Notes under the pieces: model-generated
Seen by the model: only the letters and a program-made list of their open reading frames with translations
What the model was told of the DNA's origin: nothing
The model's database searches: none
Translations under genes and position numbers: made by a program
NCBI GenBank assembly: GCA_021151835.1
Contig: JAGKWO010000009.1
Span: 124,001 to 188,000, forward strand
Direction of reading: 5' to 3'
DNA length: 64,000 bases
Source: Gammaproteobacteria bacterium
Lineage (GTDB): Bacteria; Pseudomonadota; Gammaproteobacteria; Pseudomonadales; Cellvibrionaceae
Part shown: piece by piece, positions 41,906 through 51,347 of the stretch
Position numbering within the stretch: position 1 is the stretch's first letter
Layout: every line of letters starts with the position of its first letter

Positions 41906-44565
41906 GTTGCCAACACGATTGCCCGACACCGCCGTTATTTCCCAAAACGATTTTTAATCGGCCTGCATTGCCGCAGATTGATTATCGCATTGGTAATTAC
42001 GCCGATGTGCGCGCTTTTTTGCTGGAGCAATTAAACAAACAACCGACGCTGGCTAACTGGACCCATCGCAAAGCGGATGACCCTGGCATTGCACTGCTGG
42101 AAGCCGATGCGGTGGTTGCCGACATCCTTACGTTTTACCAACGTTTGTATGCAAACGAAATTTATTTGCGTACGGCGCAGTGGCCGCAAAGTATTACCGA
42201 TTTGATTCGCCTCGGCGGTTATCGGCTTGCACCCGGTGTTGCCGGTGAGGCGACCTTTGCATTGACTGTAAAAGGTGAAAAACCGGTAACGGTACCGGCA
42301 GGTTTTGCTTTAAAAGCACAACTGGCAACTAGTGATAAAGCCGCTGAATTTGAAACGCGTGCGCAACTGGAAGCCATTCCGGCATTGAGTTTATTTTCTC
42401 TCTATCGCCCGCGCGTTACCCCGCCGATTGCGAACGGTACCAGCGTGTTGTGTGTATTCAATGTTGATATTGAATTAAAAGCAAATGATCGCTTGCTACT
42501 GGGTGAACCGGTGGGTGGTTTAATCAGTTGGTCGGGGCTGTCTGGTTTATCTGGTTTGGCTAGCCCATCCAGTTTAAACAATCCGCAAATTGTGATTGTC
42601 GATAAGGTGTGGGATTCATTTGGCGATCGCTATATCCAATTGAAATCGCCCATCGCACGCACTACTGCGGTGGCGTCATTGGTTGCGTATAAGTTGGGTG
42701 AAAGTTTGCGCCACTTTGGCCATGGTGCACCGGCGACCGTGACCACTATCACCAATGGCATTGCGAATTCGCGCAACACATCCTTTGTGCGGCGGACAAA
42801 TACCATCACCACCAATGAAGTTTCACCGGATATTGCCGCCGATGAAATTCCGCTGGATCGCGAATTTAAAAATATTGCAGTAGGTGATACGGTCTTAATC
42901 CAGGCGCGCGCGCCTTCCTTGTTTTCGTTGGCGCCGTTGCGTATGACGCTGGTTCGCCGCGTTGTTCGTGTTGACGATGGCACTGTGACCTGGGGAATGC
43001 AATCAGGTGCGGCAACCACCTTGACGTTTGACAATAATCTGGGTGGCGTTTCGAGCAGTTATATTTTTCTCGGCGGTTCGATTGTCGCCAGCAGTGTGAG
43101 TGGCAATACGCTGGATATTCGCCACATCAATGTGTTGCAAGTCACGGCCAAGCCGTTTGTAGTTCGTGCCGCACCGGTGAATGCCAGCGCGAGTAATGGC
43201 AATGCACTTTTTTATTATGGCGTGAGTGCCCATGCAAAATTATTAAAAGGCCGGCGCCTGTTGTTTGTCGATAAACAAGGCGAAACCGTCGATGTGCTGG
43301 TTGATGACGTTGTCGCCAGCACAAGCGCAGAAAATCATTTCCACACAATTTTTATCAATCAAAGCGTTAATTATTCTGGCTTTGGTTACGACGAACCCAC
43401 TACAGAAGTATTCGGTAATGTGGTGGATGCCTCGCAAGGAAAAACCATCGAACAGCAAGCGATTGGTTCGGGCGATGCACGCGCGGTGTTCCAAAGTTTT
43501 GCGTTACCCAAAACGCCGCTGACCTATTTATTTGATGCAACGCGCACGCCGGCGCAAACACCGGCGCTGGACATTTATGTGGATGGCATCCGCTGGACGC
43601 GGGTGGAAACCCTGTTTGAGTCCGGCCCCAAATGCCAGGTGTATATCGTGCGTGAAGATGCGGAAGGTAAAAGCATTGTGCAATTTGGCGATGGTAAAAC
43701 CGGTGCGCGTTTAGCGAGCGGTTATAACAATGTCAGCGCGGTTTATCGCCAGGGAATAGGTGCGCATGGTCCGTTAAAAGCCGGTAGTAAAGCGCAAGCG
43801 ACAGGCAAATTAACGGACCTGGATAAAGTTTTTTTACCGGCGGACGTAACTACCGGTGCTGGCCCTGAAACTGCTACGAATGCGCGCCTCGCGGCGCCCG
43901 CAAAATTACAAAGTTTGGGGCGCCTGGTGAGCATTGCCGATTACGAAGCCGAAGTGCGCATGTTGCCCAATGTACTTAAAGCCAGCGCGCGCTGGGATGC
44001 GCCGGAAGGCATACCGCTGATTGCTTTAACAGTGCTAACGCAAAGTGGTACGGAAGCGGATATTGCGCAAATCCGTGAGGCGCTGACGTCTTACAGCCGC
44101 TGTCGCGGACCGGCGCGGCATCCGGTGCTGGCGATTAATGGCCATCGGCAATTTATCCATGTGGATGCGTTGGTGGGTTATGACCCATCGCATCTGGTGG
44201 CGGATATCAATCGCAATATCAAACTGGCGTTGGGGGTTATGGGTGAGGAGGCCAGCAACATCGACGGCAAGGATGGGCTGTTTGGTTTAAACCGGCGCGA
44301 TTTCCACCAGTCCGTGCACACCTCGGAAATTATCGCCGCTATCCAGAATGTGGAGGGCGTTGCCTGGGTCAAGTTGCGCGCCGCGCGCAACCTGTCGCTG
44401 GCGGCTGTACCGCACGTTGATCCCACCTTGCTGGAATTGCCTGCCATCAACCTGATTCCTTCGTCATTGCTGCCGTGCCCGCTGCATTTTCTGCTCGGCT
44501 TGCACACCAAACATCTGGTGCTGGGTTTTGTATCGGCGCTGGCTCAAGGAGAGTGTCCATCATGA
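41902..44565 (+). CDS. Baseplate J-like protein 2 (Afp12-like)
   Basis: 887 residues, the second, larger wedge protein. The N-terminus has the J-type YADVRAFLLEQLNKQPTLAN, KADDPGIALLEADAVVADIL and YQRLYANEIYLRTAQ. The middle (about 150-560) is a long beta-rich insertion with Gly/Ser-rich SGLSGLSGLASPSSL. The C-terminal half has IVQFGDGKTGARLASGYNNV, the TATNARLAAPAKLQSLGRLV region and ISIADYEAEVRMLPNVLKAS-like block (seen as SIADYEAEVRML). The end reaches into the next gene by ATGA overlap. Confidence 0.87.
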   Translation: MSCQHDCPTPPLFPKTIFNRPALPQIDYRIGNYADVRAFLLEQLNKQPTLANWTHRKADDPGIALLEADAVVADILTFYQRLYANEIYLRTAQWPQSITDLIRLGGYRLAPGVAGEATFALTVKGEKPVTVPAGFALKAQLATSDKAAEFETRAQLEAIPALSLFSLYRPRVTPPIANGTSVLCVFNVDIELKANDRLLLGEPVGGLISWSGLSGLSGLASPSSLNNPQIVIVDKVWDSFGDRYIQLKSPIARTTAVASLVAYKLGESLRHFGHGAPATVTTITNGIANSRNTSFVRRTNTITTNEVSPDIAADEIPLDREFKNIAVGDTVLIQARAPSLFSLAPLRMTLVRRVVRVDDGTVTWGMQSGAATTLTFDNNLGGVSSSYIFLGGSIVASSVSGNTLDIRHINVLQVTAKPFVVRAAPVNASASNGNALFYYGVSAHAKLLKGRRLLFVDKQGETVDVLVDDVVASTSAENHFHTIFINQSVNYSGFGYDEPTTEVFGNVVDASQGKTIEQQAIGSGDARAVFQSFALPKTPLTYLFDATRTPAQTPALDIYVDGIRWTRVETLFESGPKCQVYIVREDAEGKSIVQFGDGKTGARLASGYNNVSAVYRQGIGAHGPLKAGSKAQATGKLTDLDKVFLPADVTTGAGPETATNARLAAPAKLQSLGRLVSIADYEAEVRMLPNVLKASARWDAPEGIPLIALTVLTQSGTEADIAQIREALTSYSRCRGPARHPVLAINGHRQFIHVDALVGYDPSHLVADINRNIKLALGVMGEEASNIDGKDGLFGLNRRDFHQSVHTSEIIAAIQNVEGVAWVKLRAARNLSLAAVPHVDPTLLELPAINLIPSSLLPCPLHFLLGLHTKHLVLGFVSALAQGECPS

Positions 44566-46895
44566 GTAGCCCCCGCCGTGAGCTTTACCAACGCCTGCCG
44601 GAGATTTACCGCATCCGCGATGCCGGGCTGACACCGCCCGGCCAACTCGCGGCCTACGTCGGTTTGATCGAGCAGGTTCACAGCGCGATCCGCGATGATA
44701 TTGAGTCCCTGGGACGCGATGCGTTTATTGAGAGTTGCGCCGATTGGGTAATTCCCTATATCGCCGATTTGCTGGGGGTATCCCACCTGTCCGGCGACCC
44801 CTGGACGTTGCGCGCCGATGTGGCGCGGACGATCAACCATCGCCGGCGCAAGGGCACCCTAGGGGCGATTGAGTCGCTGGCGTATTCATTGTCTGGCTGG
44901 GCGGCCCACACCGTTGAGATGCGCGAGCGTTTGGTATGGAACCAGCACCTTAACCATTTGCGGCCCGATGCCGGTGGCACGCCGCCGCTGACGCTCAGCC
45001 AATTTGCGGGCGATGCGCGCTTTGGCGGTACGGTAAACCTGCGCGATCCGGCGTTGCTGAGCTTGCTCAATACCCCGTTTGATCCCTTTGCCCATGTGGC
45101 GGATGTCAAACCGGCCGCCGGCTGGCGCGGTCTGCATAACTTGCCGAACCTGGGGATTTTTCTCTGGCGTTTGAAAGCCTATACCCTTGCGCGCACCCGG
45201 CCGGGCCGGATATTGGCGCCCATCGCCCTGGCGCCGCTGGTAGCGACCGACGCGAATTTTGCAGTGCGGGTGGAGTTGCATCCACAACAGGAACCCCTGG
45301 TGTTGTTTAACACCCACCGTTTCCTGGCGGATGAAGATCCGCCCAATATTAGCTCGCCCCATACGGTTCCGGGGCCAATGCCGGCGGCCTGTTTAACCCA
45401 TGACACCCCGGCGGGTAAACCGGAGGAATATGTGGAGATCGCCACTTACCCCGCCGGGACAATACCGCCGCGTTTACAGCGGTTGGGTTTAAGCCTGCAA
45501 GTGCCGGATGCCCCTTTTACATCGGCCACGCCCTGGCGTTTTCGCGGCGCCAATTTGTGTGCCTGGGAAACGGGTTTACAGCCGCCATTGCGCGCCTATG
45601 AAATTGCCATTGATCCCGAGCGCGGCCGCGTGGTGTTCGGGGCGATGGGGGCGGCAGCGGCAGATGAAGCAGACGCGATTGTTTCGGGTTTGTTTGTTTC
45701 CACCACCACCGGTTTCCAGGGGGCAGTGGGCGCACAACCGGTTCCGCGTTTACCCGCACCGCCAACCTGGCTCGGTGTGGTGCCCATCGTTGTCACTATT
45801 GATACCTTGAACACTCCTGCTGTGACCTTGCAGTCAGCGCTTGCTAATCTGCAAGATCGCGCCGCGCCATTGATTATTGAAATCAGGGATAGTTTGGTAC
45901 ATGAGCTGGATCTGGATTCAGCGTCGGTCCCCGGAACTACCAATACCGAATTTGGTGTAAGTACCTTGCGCCTGAGCCATTCGTTGTGGCTTCGTGCAGG
46001 TGATGGCGAGCGTCCGGTGATTCGCCTGCGCCGGCCGCTCGCATTCCGGCCCCATGATGTCTTAGCCGCTGGGGCTCCGGCGGTGATGGATTCGCTAATG
46101 GTGCGGCTGGAGGGTTTATATATCACCCGCCAGAGCGCATTTCCGGCGGGCGTCCCATTAATTGCGCGCGCTGCCCTCAACCAACTCCATATCCAGGATT
46201 GCACCCTGGACCCCGGCGGCGTAGTGGCGCTAAACGGCGTTCGGGCACCCATCCGCGATTCCCTTTTCTTGCCCAATGGTTATGGCTTTGCACTAGCCAA
46301 CGAAGAGCTTGCGTTTGACCAGACACCGGAAATCATTCTGGAAAATTCCATCAGTGGTCCCCTGGCGATTGATGATGGTTATTCGTTGAATATCACCAAC
46401 AGCATTGTCGATGCCGGCGGCACGCTTGCGACGGCCGCGCCAGCACTGGCGATTGGCGCAGCCAGTGTTGATGTCGAGGTGAATTGGGGGCCGGCATTAA
46501 CCTTCGCCGGCCTGACCTGTTTTGGGCGCACCCGTGTGACCTCGGCGTCCGGCAAGGGCGGGATCTGGGTGCATGCCTTGCAGGTACTGGATAACCAGCG
46601 CGGTTGCATCAAACACAGCTGGTTTGCCGCCGCCAATAATCGCCTGCCATCCAACCATGCCTGCGTCCATGGCGACCAGGCGGATCTGCACTTTACGGCT
46701 GAAACCTTTGGCCGCCCGGGCTATGCCCAGATTACCCGCGACAGCGACCCGCGCATTCTTGAACAAGGTCCGGACAGCGATGAGATGGGAGCTTTCGGCT
46801 TCCTGCTCAACAGCCATAAATGGAAAAACATCCACATCCGTTTTCGCGAATACATGCCGGTCGGAATCCGCCCGGTGTTGATAGCGGTTACCTAA
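44562..46895 (+). CDS. gpI-like baseplate protein fused to a beta-rich (beta-helix-like) region
   Basis: 777 residues. Residues 1-140 match phage tail protein I: ELYQRLPEIYRIRDA, ESCADWVIPYIADLLGVSHL, ARTINHRRRKGTLGAIESLA. After residue 270 the protein is beta-rich; from about 430 to 700 it reads like a parallel beta-helix (LNQLHIQDCTLDPGGVVALN, NSISGPLAIDDGYSLNITNS). It ends with SHKWKNIHIRFREYMPVGIR. Such a fusion would link the baseplate periphery to a fibre-like or receptor-facing part. The frame opens 87 bases earlier, but the ATG at 44562 makes the ATGA overlap. This gene and the next look richer in G+C than their neighbours. Confidence 0.82.
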   Translation: MSSPRRELYQRLPEIYRIRDAGLTPPGQLAAYVGLIEQVHSAIRDDIESLGRDAFIESCADWVIPYIADLLGVSHLSGDPWTLRADVARTINHRRRKGTLGAIESLAYSLSGWAAHTVEMRERLVWNQHLNHLRPDAGGTPPLTLSQFAGDARFGGTVNLRDPALLSLLNTPFDPFAHVADVKPAAGWRGLHNLPNLGIFLWRLKAYTLARTRPGRILAPIALAPLVATDANFAVRVELHPQQEPLVLFNTHRFLADEDPPNISSPHTVPGPMPAACLTHDTPAGKPEEYVEIATYPAGTIPPRLQRLGLSLQVPDAPFTSATPWRFRGANLCAWETGLQPPLRAYEIAIDPERGRVVFGAMGAAAADEADAIVSGLFVSTTTGFQGAVGAQPVPRLPAPPTWLGVVPIVVTIDTLNTPAVTLQSALANLQDRAAPLIIEIRDSLVHELDLDSASVPGTTNTEFGVSTLRLSHSLWLRAGDGERPVIRLRRPLAFRPHDVLAAGAPAVMDSLMVRLEGLYITRQSAFPAGVPLIARAALNQLHIQDCTLDPGGVVALNGVRAPIRDSLFLPNGYGFALANEELAFDQTPEIILENSISGPLAIDDGYSLNITNSIVDAGGTLATAAPALAIGAASVDVEVNWGPALTFAGLTCFGRTRVTSASGKGGIWVHALQVLDNQRGCIKHSWFAAANNRLPSNHACVHGDQADLHFTAETFGRPGYAQITRDSDPRILEQGPDSDEMGAFGFLLNSHKWKNIHIRFREYMPVGIRPVLIAVT

Positions 46896-46905
46896 GGAGA
46901 TCGAC

Positions 46906-49900
46906 ATGAAAGGTGACTTTTCGAAGTGGGGACTAAAACCCGCCGATAACTTCAGCGGCGTCCTGCACCAACAGGGACGGGTTTTGCTGGACCAGGATTG
47001 GAATGCATCCACCCAAATACAGGCCTATTGGCGCGAGCTGGCCGGGCGCGATGTGATTGGCGGCGGCTTGGTTGCGGTGCCGGTGGCGGCGCCCGATGGC
47101 CTGAAGATACTGGCGGCTGCGGCCACAGTCGCGAACGGCGTTGAAGTAGTGCTGCAACCGGGGCGCGCCTGGGTCGACGGGGTAAACCTGTATTACGATC
47201 CCGCGCTGCCACTGCAACCCTTGCGCGCGGATTACCTGCAAGCGCCGGCCGCGCCCATTGCGGCGGGGCAGCGCGATGCGGTTATCCTGGAAGTCTGGGA
47301 TGAAGCCTTCAGCGCCTTCCAGGACCCGCGCGAGCTGCTCGAACCGGCGCTGGGCGGACCGGATACCACCGAGCGCGTCAAAACCTCCATGGCAATCAAA
47401 CTGTTGCGCCTGAATGCCGATCAGGGCTGCGGTAATTTGCCCCTGGATGATGCCCCCAAAGGCAAGCTTACCGTTACACCCGCACCGACTGTCGTTGTCG
47501 CCGGTTCTTGTCCGGTGCCGGATAGTGGTGGTTACACTGGCGCCGAACATTTTCTGTATCGCATTGAAATCGCTACGCCCAATGCCGCCAATGAAGCCAG
47601 GTTCAAATGGTCGCAATTTAACGGTGGCCTGGTCGGGCGCGGGGAATTTGCGGCGGGCGGTGCACCGGGCACCGGAACGGTTGCCATCCGCGCCAATAAC
47701 CAGATGATCAACCAATGCGGGCTGGACTCTTTTTACCTGGAAGCACTGGCATTTGATCCTGCCTATGGCCATTGGCGCATTGTATTTACCGCCAATGCCA
47801 GCCTGGTGAACACCGATACGTTATCGCTGACTGCAATGACCGGCGCCTGGCCGGCACCCGCCGGCAAAACCGGGTTTTTCCGGTTGTGGAATGGCATCGC
47901 CCTGGTGAAAGACCATCCCACCGGTTTGGCCACGCCCAATCCGTTCCACGATGGTATTCGCCTTGAACTCGAACCGGCCCTGGCAGGGAATAGCAATTAC
48001 AAACCGGGCGATTACTGGACCTTCCCGGTACGCGCATCCGGCGTGGCGTTCGATCCGTCCGTCTGGCCTACATCATCCCCGCCGCAAGGGATTTACTATC
48101 ACCGCGCAGCCCTGGGAATCCTGGAATGGACCAGCCCCGCACCTGTCAATTTGACCCCGCCGGACATCCACGATTGCCGCCAGCCATTCCTGCCGCTGGC
48201 GCGTATCAAAAGTTGCTGCACCTACACTGTGGGTGACAATAAACACAGCTTCGGCCAATTTACGTCCATCCAGACGGCGGTCGATGCCTTGCCCGCGCAA
48301 GGTGGAACTGTGTGTGTATTGGCTGGCACTTATAACGAAAGCATTGTGATCGATAAACGCGTGTCCATCCGCATCCACGGCTGCGGGCCGCGCACGCGCA
48401 TCAGTGCGGTGATCGATGGCAACAAAGAACCGGCACCGGCATTTCTGGTGCGCAATTCCGATGGCGTGGTACTGGAGGATATGGCCATTGAATCCGGCCC
48501 GCGCAGTGCGGTGCAAATCGCCAATTCCCGCCATGTCACAGTGCGCCGCTGCCTGGTGCAGATGCGCGATATCAGCACCATTTGGCAAGCGATATATTCG
48601 CGCGGCGATGACATCCTGATCGAAGAAAACCGTATTGAAGTCTTGCCGCGCGAAGGCGGGCCACGACAACCAACTATCCCGCCGGAAGCGGGCAGCCCCG
48701 GCTCCCCCGCCAGCGTTAACACGGCGCCGGACGACATCGTTATTGGTTTTGCCACATGCGGAGGAATCCAGTTAGCAGGCGGCTCGGATCGGGTGCAGAT
48801 TCTCGACAATGTCATCCAGGGTGGAATCTGGAATGGCATTACCCTCGGCAGCCTGGTCGCGGTGGATGCGGAAGTCGAGCAGGATTTACCGGATCGTCCC
48901 GGCTCTGCCGACCCTTGCGACCCGTGTAAACCGGTCGACCTTACCGATGAAGACCCCGAGGGCGGCCCACCCAAATTTGTGTCGGCGGGCGACTTGTACG
49001 ATATCCGTATCGAGCGCAACCGCATCACCGATATGGGTATCAACGGTATCGGCGTGGTGCGTTTCTTTAATATCCTCAATCGCGGCGATCTGGTCGGCGT
49101 ACACAACCTGCATATCTACGACAACCTCATCACCCGCTGTGTACGACGCGATTTACTCAAGGTCACCAAGGCGATGGAATGGCTGGTTGGCTACGGCGGT
49201 ATTGCGCTCGCGCGGGTCAGCGACCTACGCATTTTGCGCAACGAAATTGTGGCCAACGGTCCCACACACCGCGTGCCCATTTGCGGCGTCTACGCGATTT
49301 TTGTGCAGGGTTTGCAACTGGATGACAACCGCATTATCGATAACGGTGGCCGCACCAAAGAACCCGCCGATAACAGCCAAAGTGGTATTCGCGGTGGCGT
49401 GCATATCTGGATAGTGACACCGGTGATTGAAGTGGCGGCCGCACCGTCCGCTAGTTTTGCGGCGGAGAAAAGCGCAGCACTGGCGGCGACCAACAATCGC
49501 CGGATCAGTTGGGGCAGTACTACTGCCACTGTGCGCGACAATATTATTGTGTCGCCCCTCGGCCGCGCGCTGACGTTCTTTGCACTTGGCCCGGTAACGG
49601 TTGCGCGCAATCGCCTCGTCACCCAGGCCACCACCGGCAAAGGTCTGGATGTTATTGCCACCACGGTGTTGCACGGCAATCTCGGCATCAGTAACGAATG
49701 GACGCTGGGATTATTGCTGCTGTGGATTTTAAAACTGGGTGGAAAATTACCTGTTAATGATCGCGCGCCCAACTTGTGCACATTATCCAAAATTGTTGGT
49801 GCCATTAATATTTCTGCCCAACCACCTACGTTGTGGCCACCACTCACGCGCAACTGGTTTACCGGAAAAACCTTATTCACTGAAAACCAGGTTTCACTTG

Positions 49901-50304
49901 ATGTCACCAACGAACCACTCGCATTTGCGCTCAGTTCGATTGCGCTGTTCTCGCTTGACGATATTGGTTTTACCGATAACCAACTCGAATTAAGTTCAAC
50001 GAATTTTTTCCTGATCGCCAACGCCATTATCGGTGCGGGCAGTGTGCGCGTTGCCGACAATCGTTTTGCTGAAACCTGGATGCGCGCGTTCTTCTCCGGA
50101 TTTTTTGTCGGCGCCATGAATACCACCACGGACAACCAATCCACCCATTGCCTGAAAGCTTTCGCACCGCAACCGAATATGCTGGTGTTAAAAGACAATA
50201 TCAGCTTGTCCGAATTTTTCTGCCCCGGTGCCTGTGGTGATAAACGCGCGGCGGTCGCTGAACCTAATGACAATGTCACCGTGGTGACAGGAGGCAAGCA
50301 ATGA
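46906..50304 (+). CDS. Large DUF6519 protein with parallel beta-helix
   Basis: 1132 residues, the largest product of the operon. The N-terminus MKGDFSKWGLKPADNFSGVL with HQQGRVLLDQDWNASTQIQA is characteristic of DUF6519 proteins found in eCIS and related loci. Residues about 440-1080 carry a pectate-lyase-like right-handed beta-helix: FTSIQTAVDALPAQGGTVCV, DGVVLEDMAIESGPRSAVQI, VTVRRCLVQM, IRIERNRITDMGINGIG, HNLHIYDNLI. A Cys/Pro/Asp loop (DPCDPCKPVDLTDEDPEGGP) near residue 670 may bind metal. It probably forms a baseplate-attached fibre or shell part; catalysis on polysaccharide cannot be excluded, but no catalytic residues were recognised. It has a good AAGGAG site. Confidence 0.8.
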   Translation: MKGDFSKWGLKPADNFSGVLHQQGRVLLDQDWNASTQIQAYWRELAGRDVIGGGLVAVPVAAPDGLKILAAAATVANGVEVVLQPGRAWVDGVNLYYDPALPLQPLRADYLQAPAAPIAAGQRDAVILEVWDEAFSAFQDPRELLEPALGGPDTTERVKTSMAIKLLRLNADQGCGNLPLDDAPKGKLTVTPAPTVVVAGSCPVPDSGGYTGAEHFLYRIEIATPNAANEARFKWSQFNGGLVGRGEFAAGGAPGTGTVAIRANNQMINQCGLDSFYLEALAFDPAYGHWRIVFTANASLVNTDTLSLTAMTGAWPAPAGKTGFFRLWNGIALVKDHPTGLATPNPFHDGIRLELEPALAGNSNYKPGDYWTFPVRASGVAFDPSVWPTSSPPQGIYYHRAALGILEWTSPAPVNLTPPDIHDCRQPFLPLARIKSCCTYTVGDNKHSFGQFTSIQTAVDALPAQGGTVCVLAGTYNESIVIDKRVSIRIHGCGPRTRISAVIDGNKEPAPAFLVRNSDGVVLEDMAIESGPRSAVQIANSRHVTVRRCLVQMRDISTIWQAIYSRGDDILIEENRIEVLPREGGPRQPTIPPEAGSPGSPASVNTAPDDIVIGFATCGGIQLAGGSDRVQILDNVIQGGIWNGITLGSLVAVDAEVEQDLPDRPGSADPCDPCKPVDLTDEDPEGGPPKFVSAGDLYDIRIERNRITDMGINGIGVVRFFNILNRGDLVGVHNLHIYDNLITRCVRRDLLKVTKAMEWLVGYGGIALARVSDLRILRNEIVANGPTHRVPICGVYAIFVQGLQLDDNRIIDNGGRTKEPADNSQSGIRGGVHIWIVTPVIEVAAAPSASFAAEKSAALAATNNRRISWGSTTATVRDNIIVSPLGRALTFFALGPVTVARNRLVTQATTGKGLDVIATTVLHGNLGISNEWTLGLLLLWILKLGGKLPVNDRAPNLCTLSKIVGAINISAQPPTLWPPLTRNWFTGKTLFTENQVSLDVTNEPLAFALSSIALFSLDDIGFTDNQLELSSTNFFLIANAIIGAGSVRVADNRFAETWMRAFFSGFFVGAMNTTTDNQSTHCLKAFAPQPNMLVLKDNISLSEFFCPGACGDKRAAVAEPNDNVTVVTGGKQ

Positions 50305-51260
50305 TTAGCAAATCCAAAAATAACGGACGCTCTACCTTTATCGCCGACAACATTGAAGCGGAAACGATTCGCAAACAATTTTTTGAAGCGCCGTTAAATG
50401 CTGCGCGCCAATCCACGATCCATTTAGGGTTGGATTTGCTGGATTTTATGAGCGCATTGCCCGATGCCTTTATCGCCGCTGAAGAACGCGAACTCAAACG
50501 CTTGTCGCGCACGTCCAACGACAAAAATGATTTACGTATCGAGCAGCTAAAACTCTCTATCGAACGCACGCAATTAATTCGTGAAAACACCAATGTGGGT
50601 AAATCACGTATTGATCGCGCGTTGGTTGCGCTCTCGGAAGACGGCAATATCTTTCACGGTTTTGTCTCCGACACAAATACCAATCCGCGCGCGGGGCTCA
50701 CCGTGCGCATCAGTGTTGTAAGGGAAAATGAAACCGGTGCATCGCGCTCGGCGGTTACTGATGACGATGGGTATTTCAATATTTCCCTTGATAATGAAAA
50801 AAATGCATCCACCAAACGCAGTAATTTAAATCGGCAAAAAATGTCCGGTAAGTTGGCCGATTTGTTTGCAGCGCAAAACAATACTACTAGTACAAGCAAC
50901 ACAACTGGCACCCATGATACCAATGCAGAAGCGGTAACAAATGAAAGCAATGAAGTGCTGGCAGAAGTGACGATCTTCAATGACCGCGAACTGGTGTATC
51001 AAGATGGCGTACCGCTGGTTATTAGCGAAGGCACAGCGTATCGCGAATATGTCGTTGATATAAAAGCGAGTGGTGCCCAACGTTATATTGGCAATGTATT
51101 AACACGCGAATTACACGATACACAAAAACTGACCAAAAACTGCCAGTTTGATGAAATCAAAACCTACCAGCGTGTTCCCTTTGCCAGTACGGAGGAAGCG
51201 GAAGCGAACGGTTTTGATTATTGTGCGTATTGTTTTGGCAAGGAGAAATCCCGGCGTTGA
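50301..51260 (+). CDS. Coiled-coil protein with carboxypeptidase-regulatory-like fold and Cys-rich C-terminus
   Basis: 319 residues in three parts. Residues 20-105 are helical and charged (coiled-coil-like; IAAEERELKRLSRTSNDKND). Residues 110-160 are a CarboxypepD_reg-like beta sandwich (NIFHGFVSDTNTNPRAGLTV, SAVTDDDGYFNISLD). A Thr/Asn-rich spacer follows, then a second beta part and a C-terminal segment RYIGNVLTRELHD...CQFDE...FASTEEAEANGFDYCAYC (quoted in pieces) resembling Ada-type metal-binding motifs. The ATGA overlap with the DUF6519 gene puts it in the structural operon, just before the cargo genes. Role unknown. Confidence 0.7.
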   Translation: MISKSKNNGRSTFIADNIEAETIRKQFFEAPLNAARQSTIHLGLDLLDFMSALPDAFIAAEERELKRLSRTSNDKNDLRIEQLKLSIERTQLIRENTNVGKSRIDRALVALSEDGNIFHGFVSDTNTNPRAGLTVRISVVRENETGASRSAVTDDDGYFNISLDNEKNASTKRSNLNRQKMSGKLADLFAAQNNTTSTSNTTGTHDTNAEAVTNESNEVLAEVTIFNDRELVYQDGVPLVISEGTAYREYVVDIKASGAQRYIGNVLTRELHDTQKLTKNCQFDEIKTYQRVPFASTEEAEANGFDYCAYCFGKEKSRR

Positions 51261-51347
51261 TTTTTGAAAAAATCTCAGCGGGTAAATGCCCAACGTAATA
51301 ACACAATCAATGGTCACGATATGCAAGTTTTCTAAAAGGAGATGAAC

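Noticed and set aside
49290..50378. Minus-strand frame of 362 codons
   Set aside because: Antisense to the DUF6519 gene; long only because of the codon bias of the real gene.
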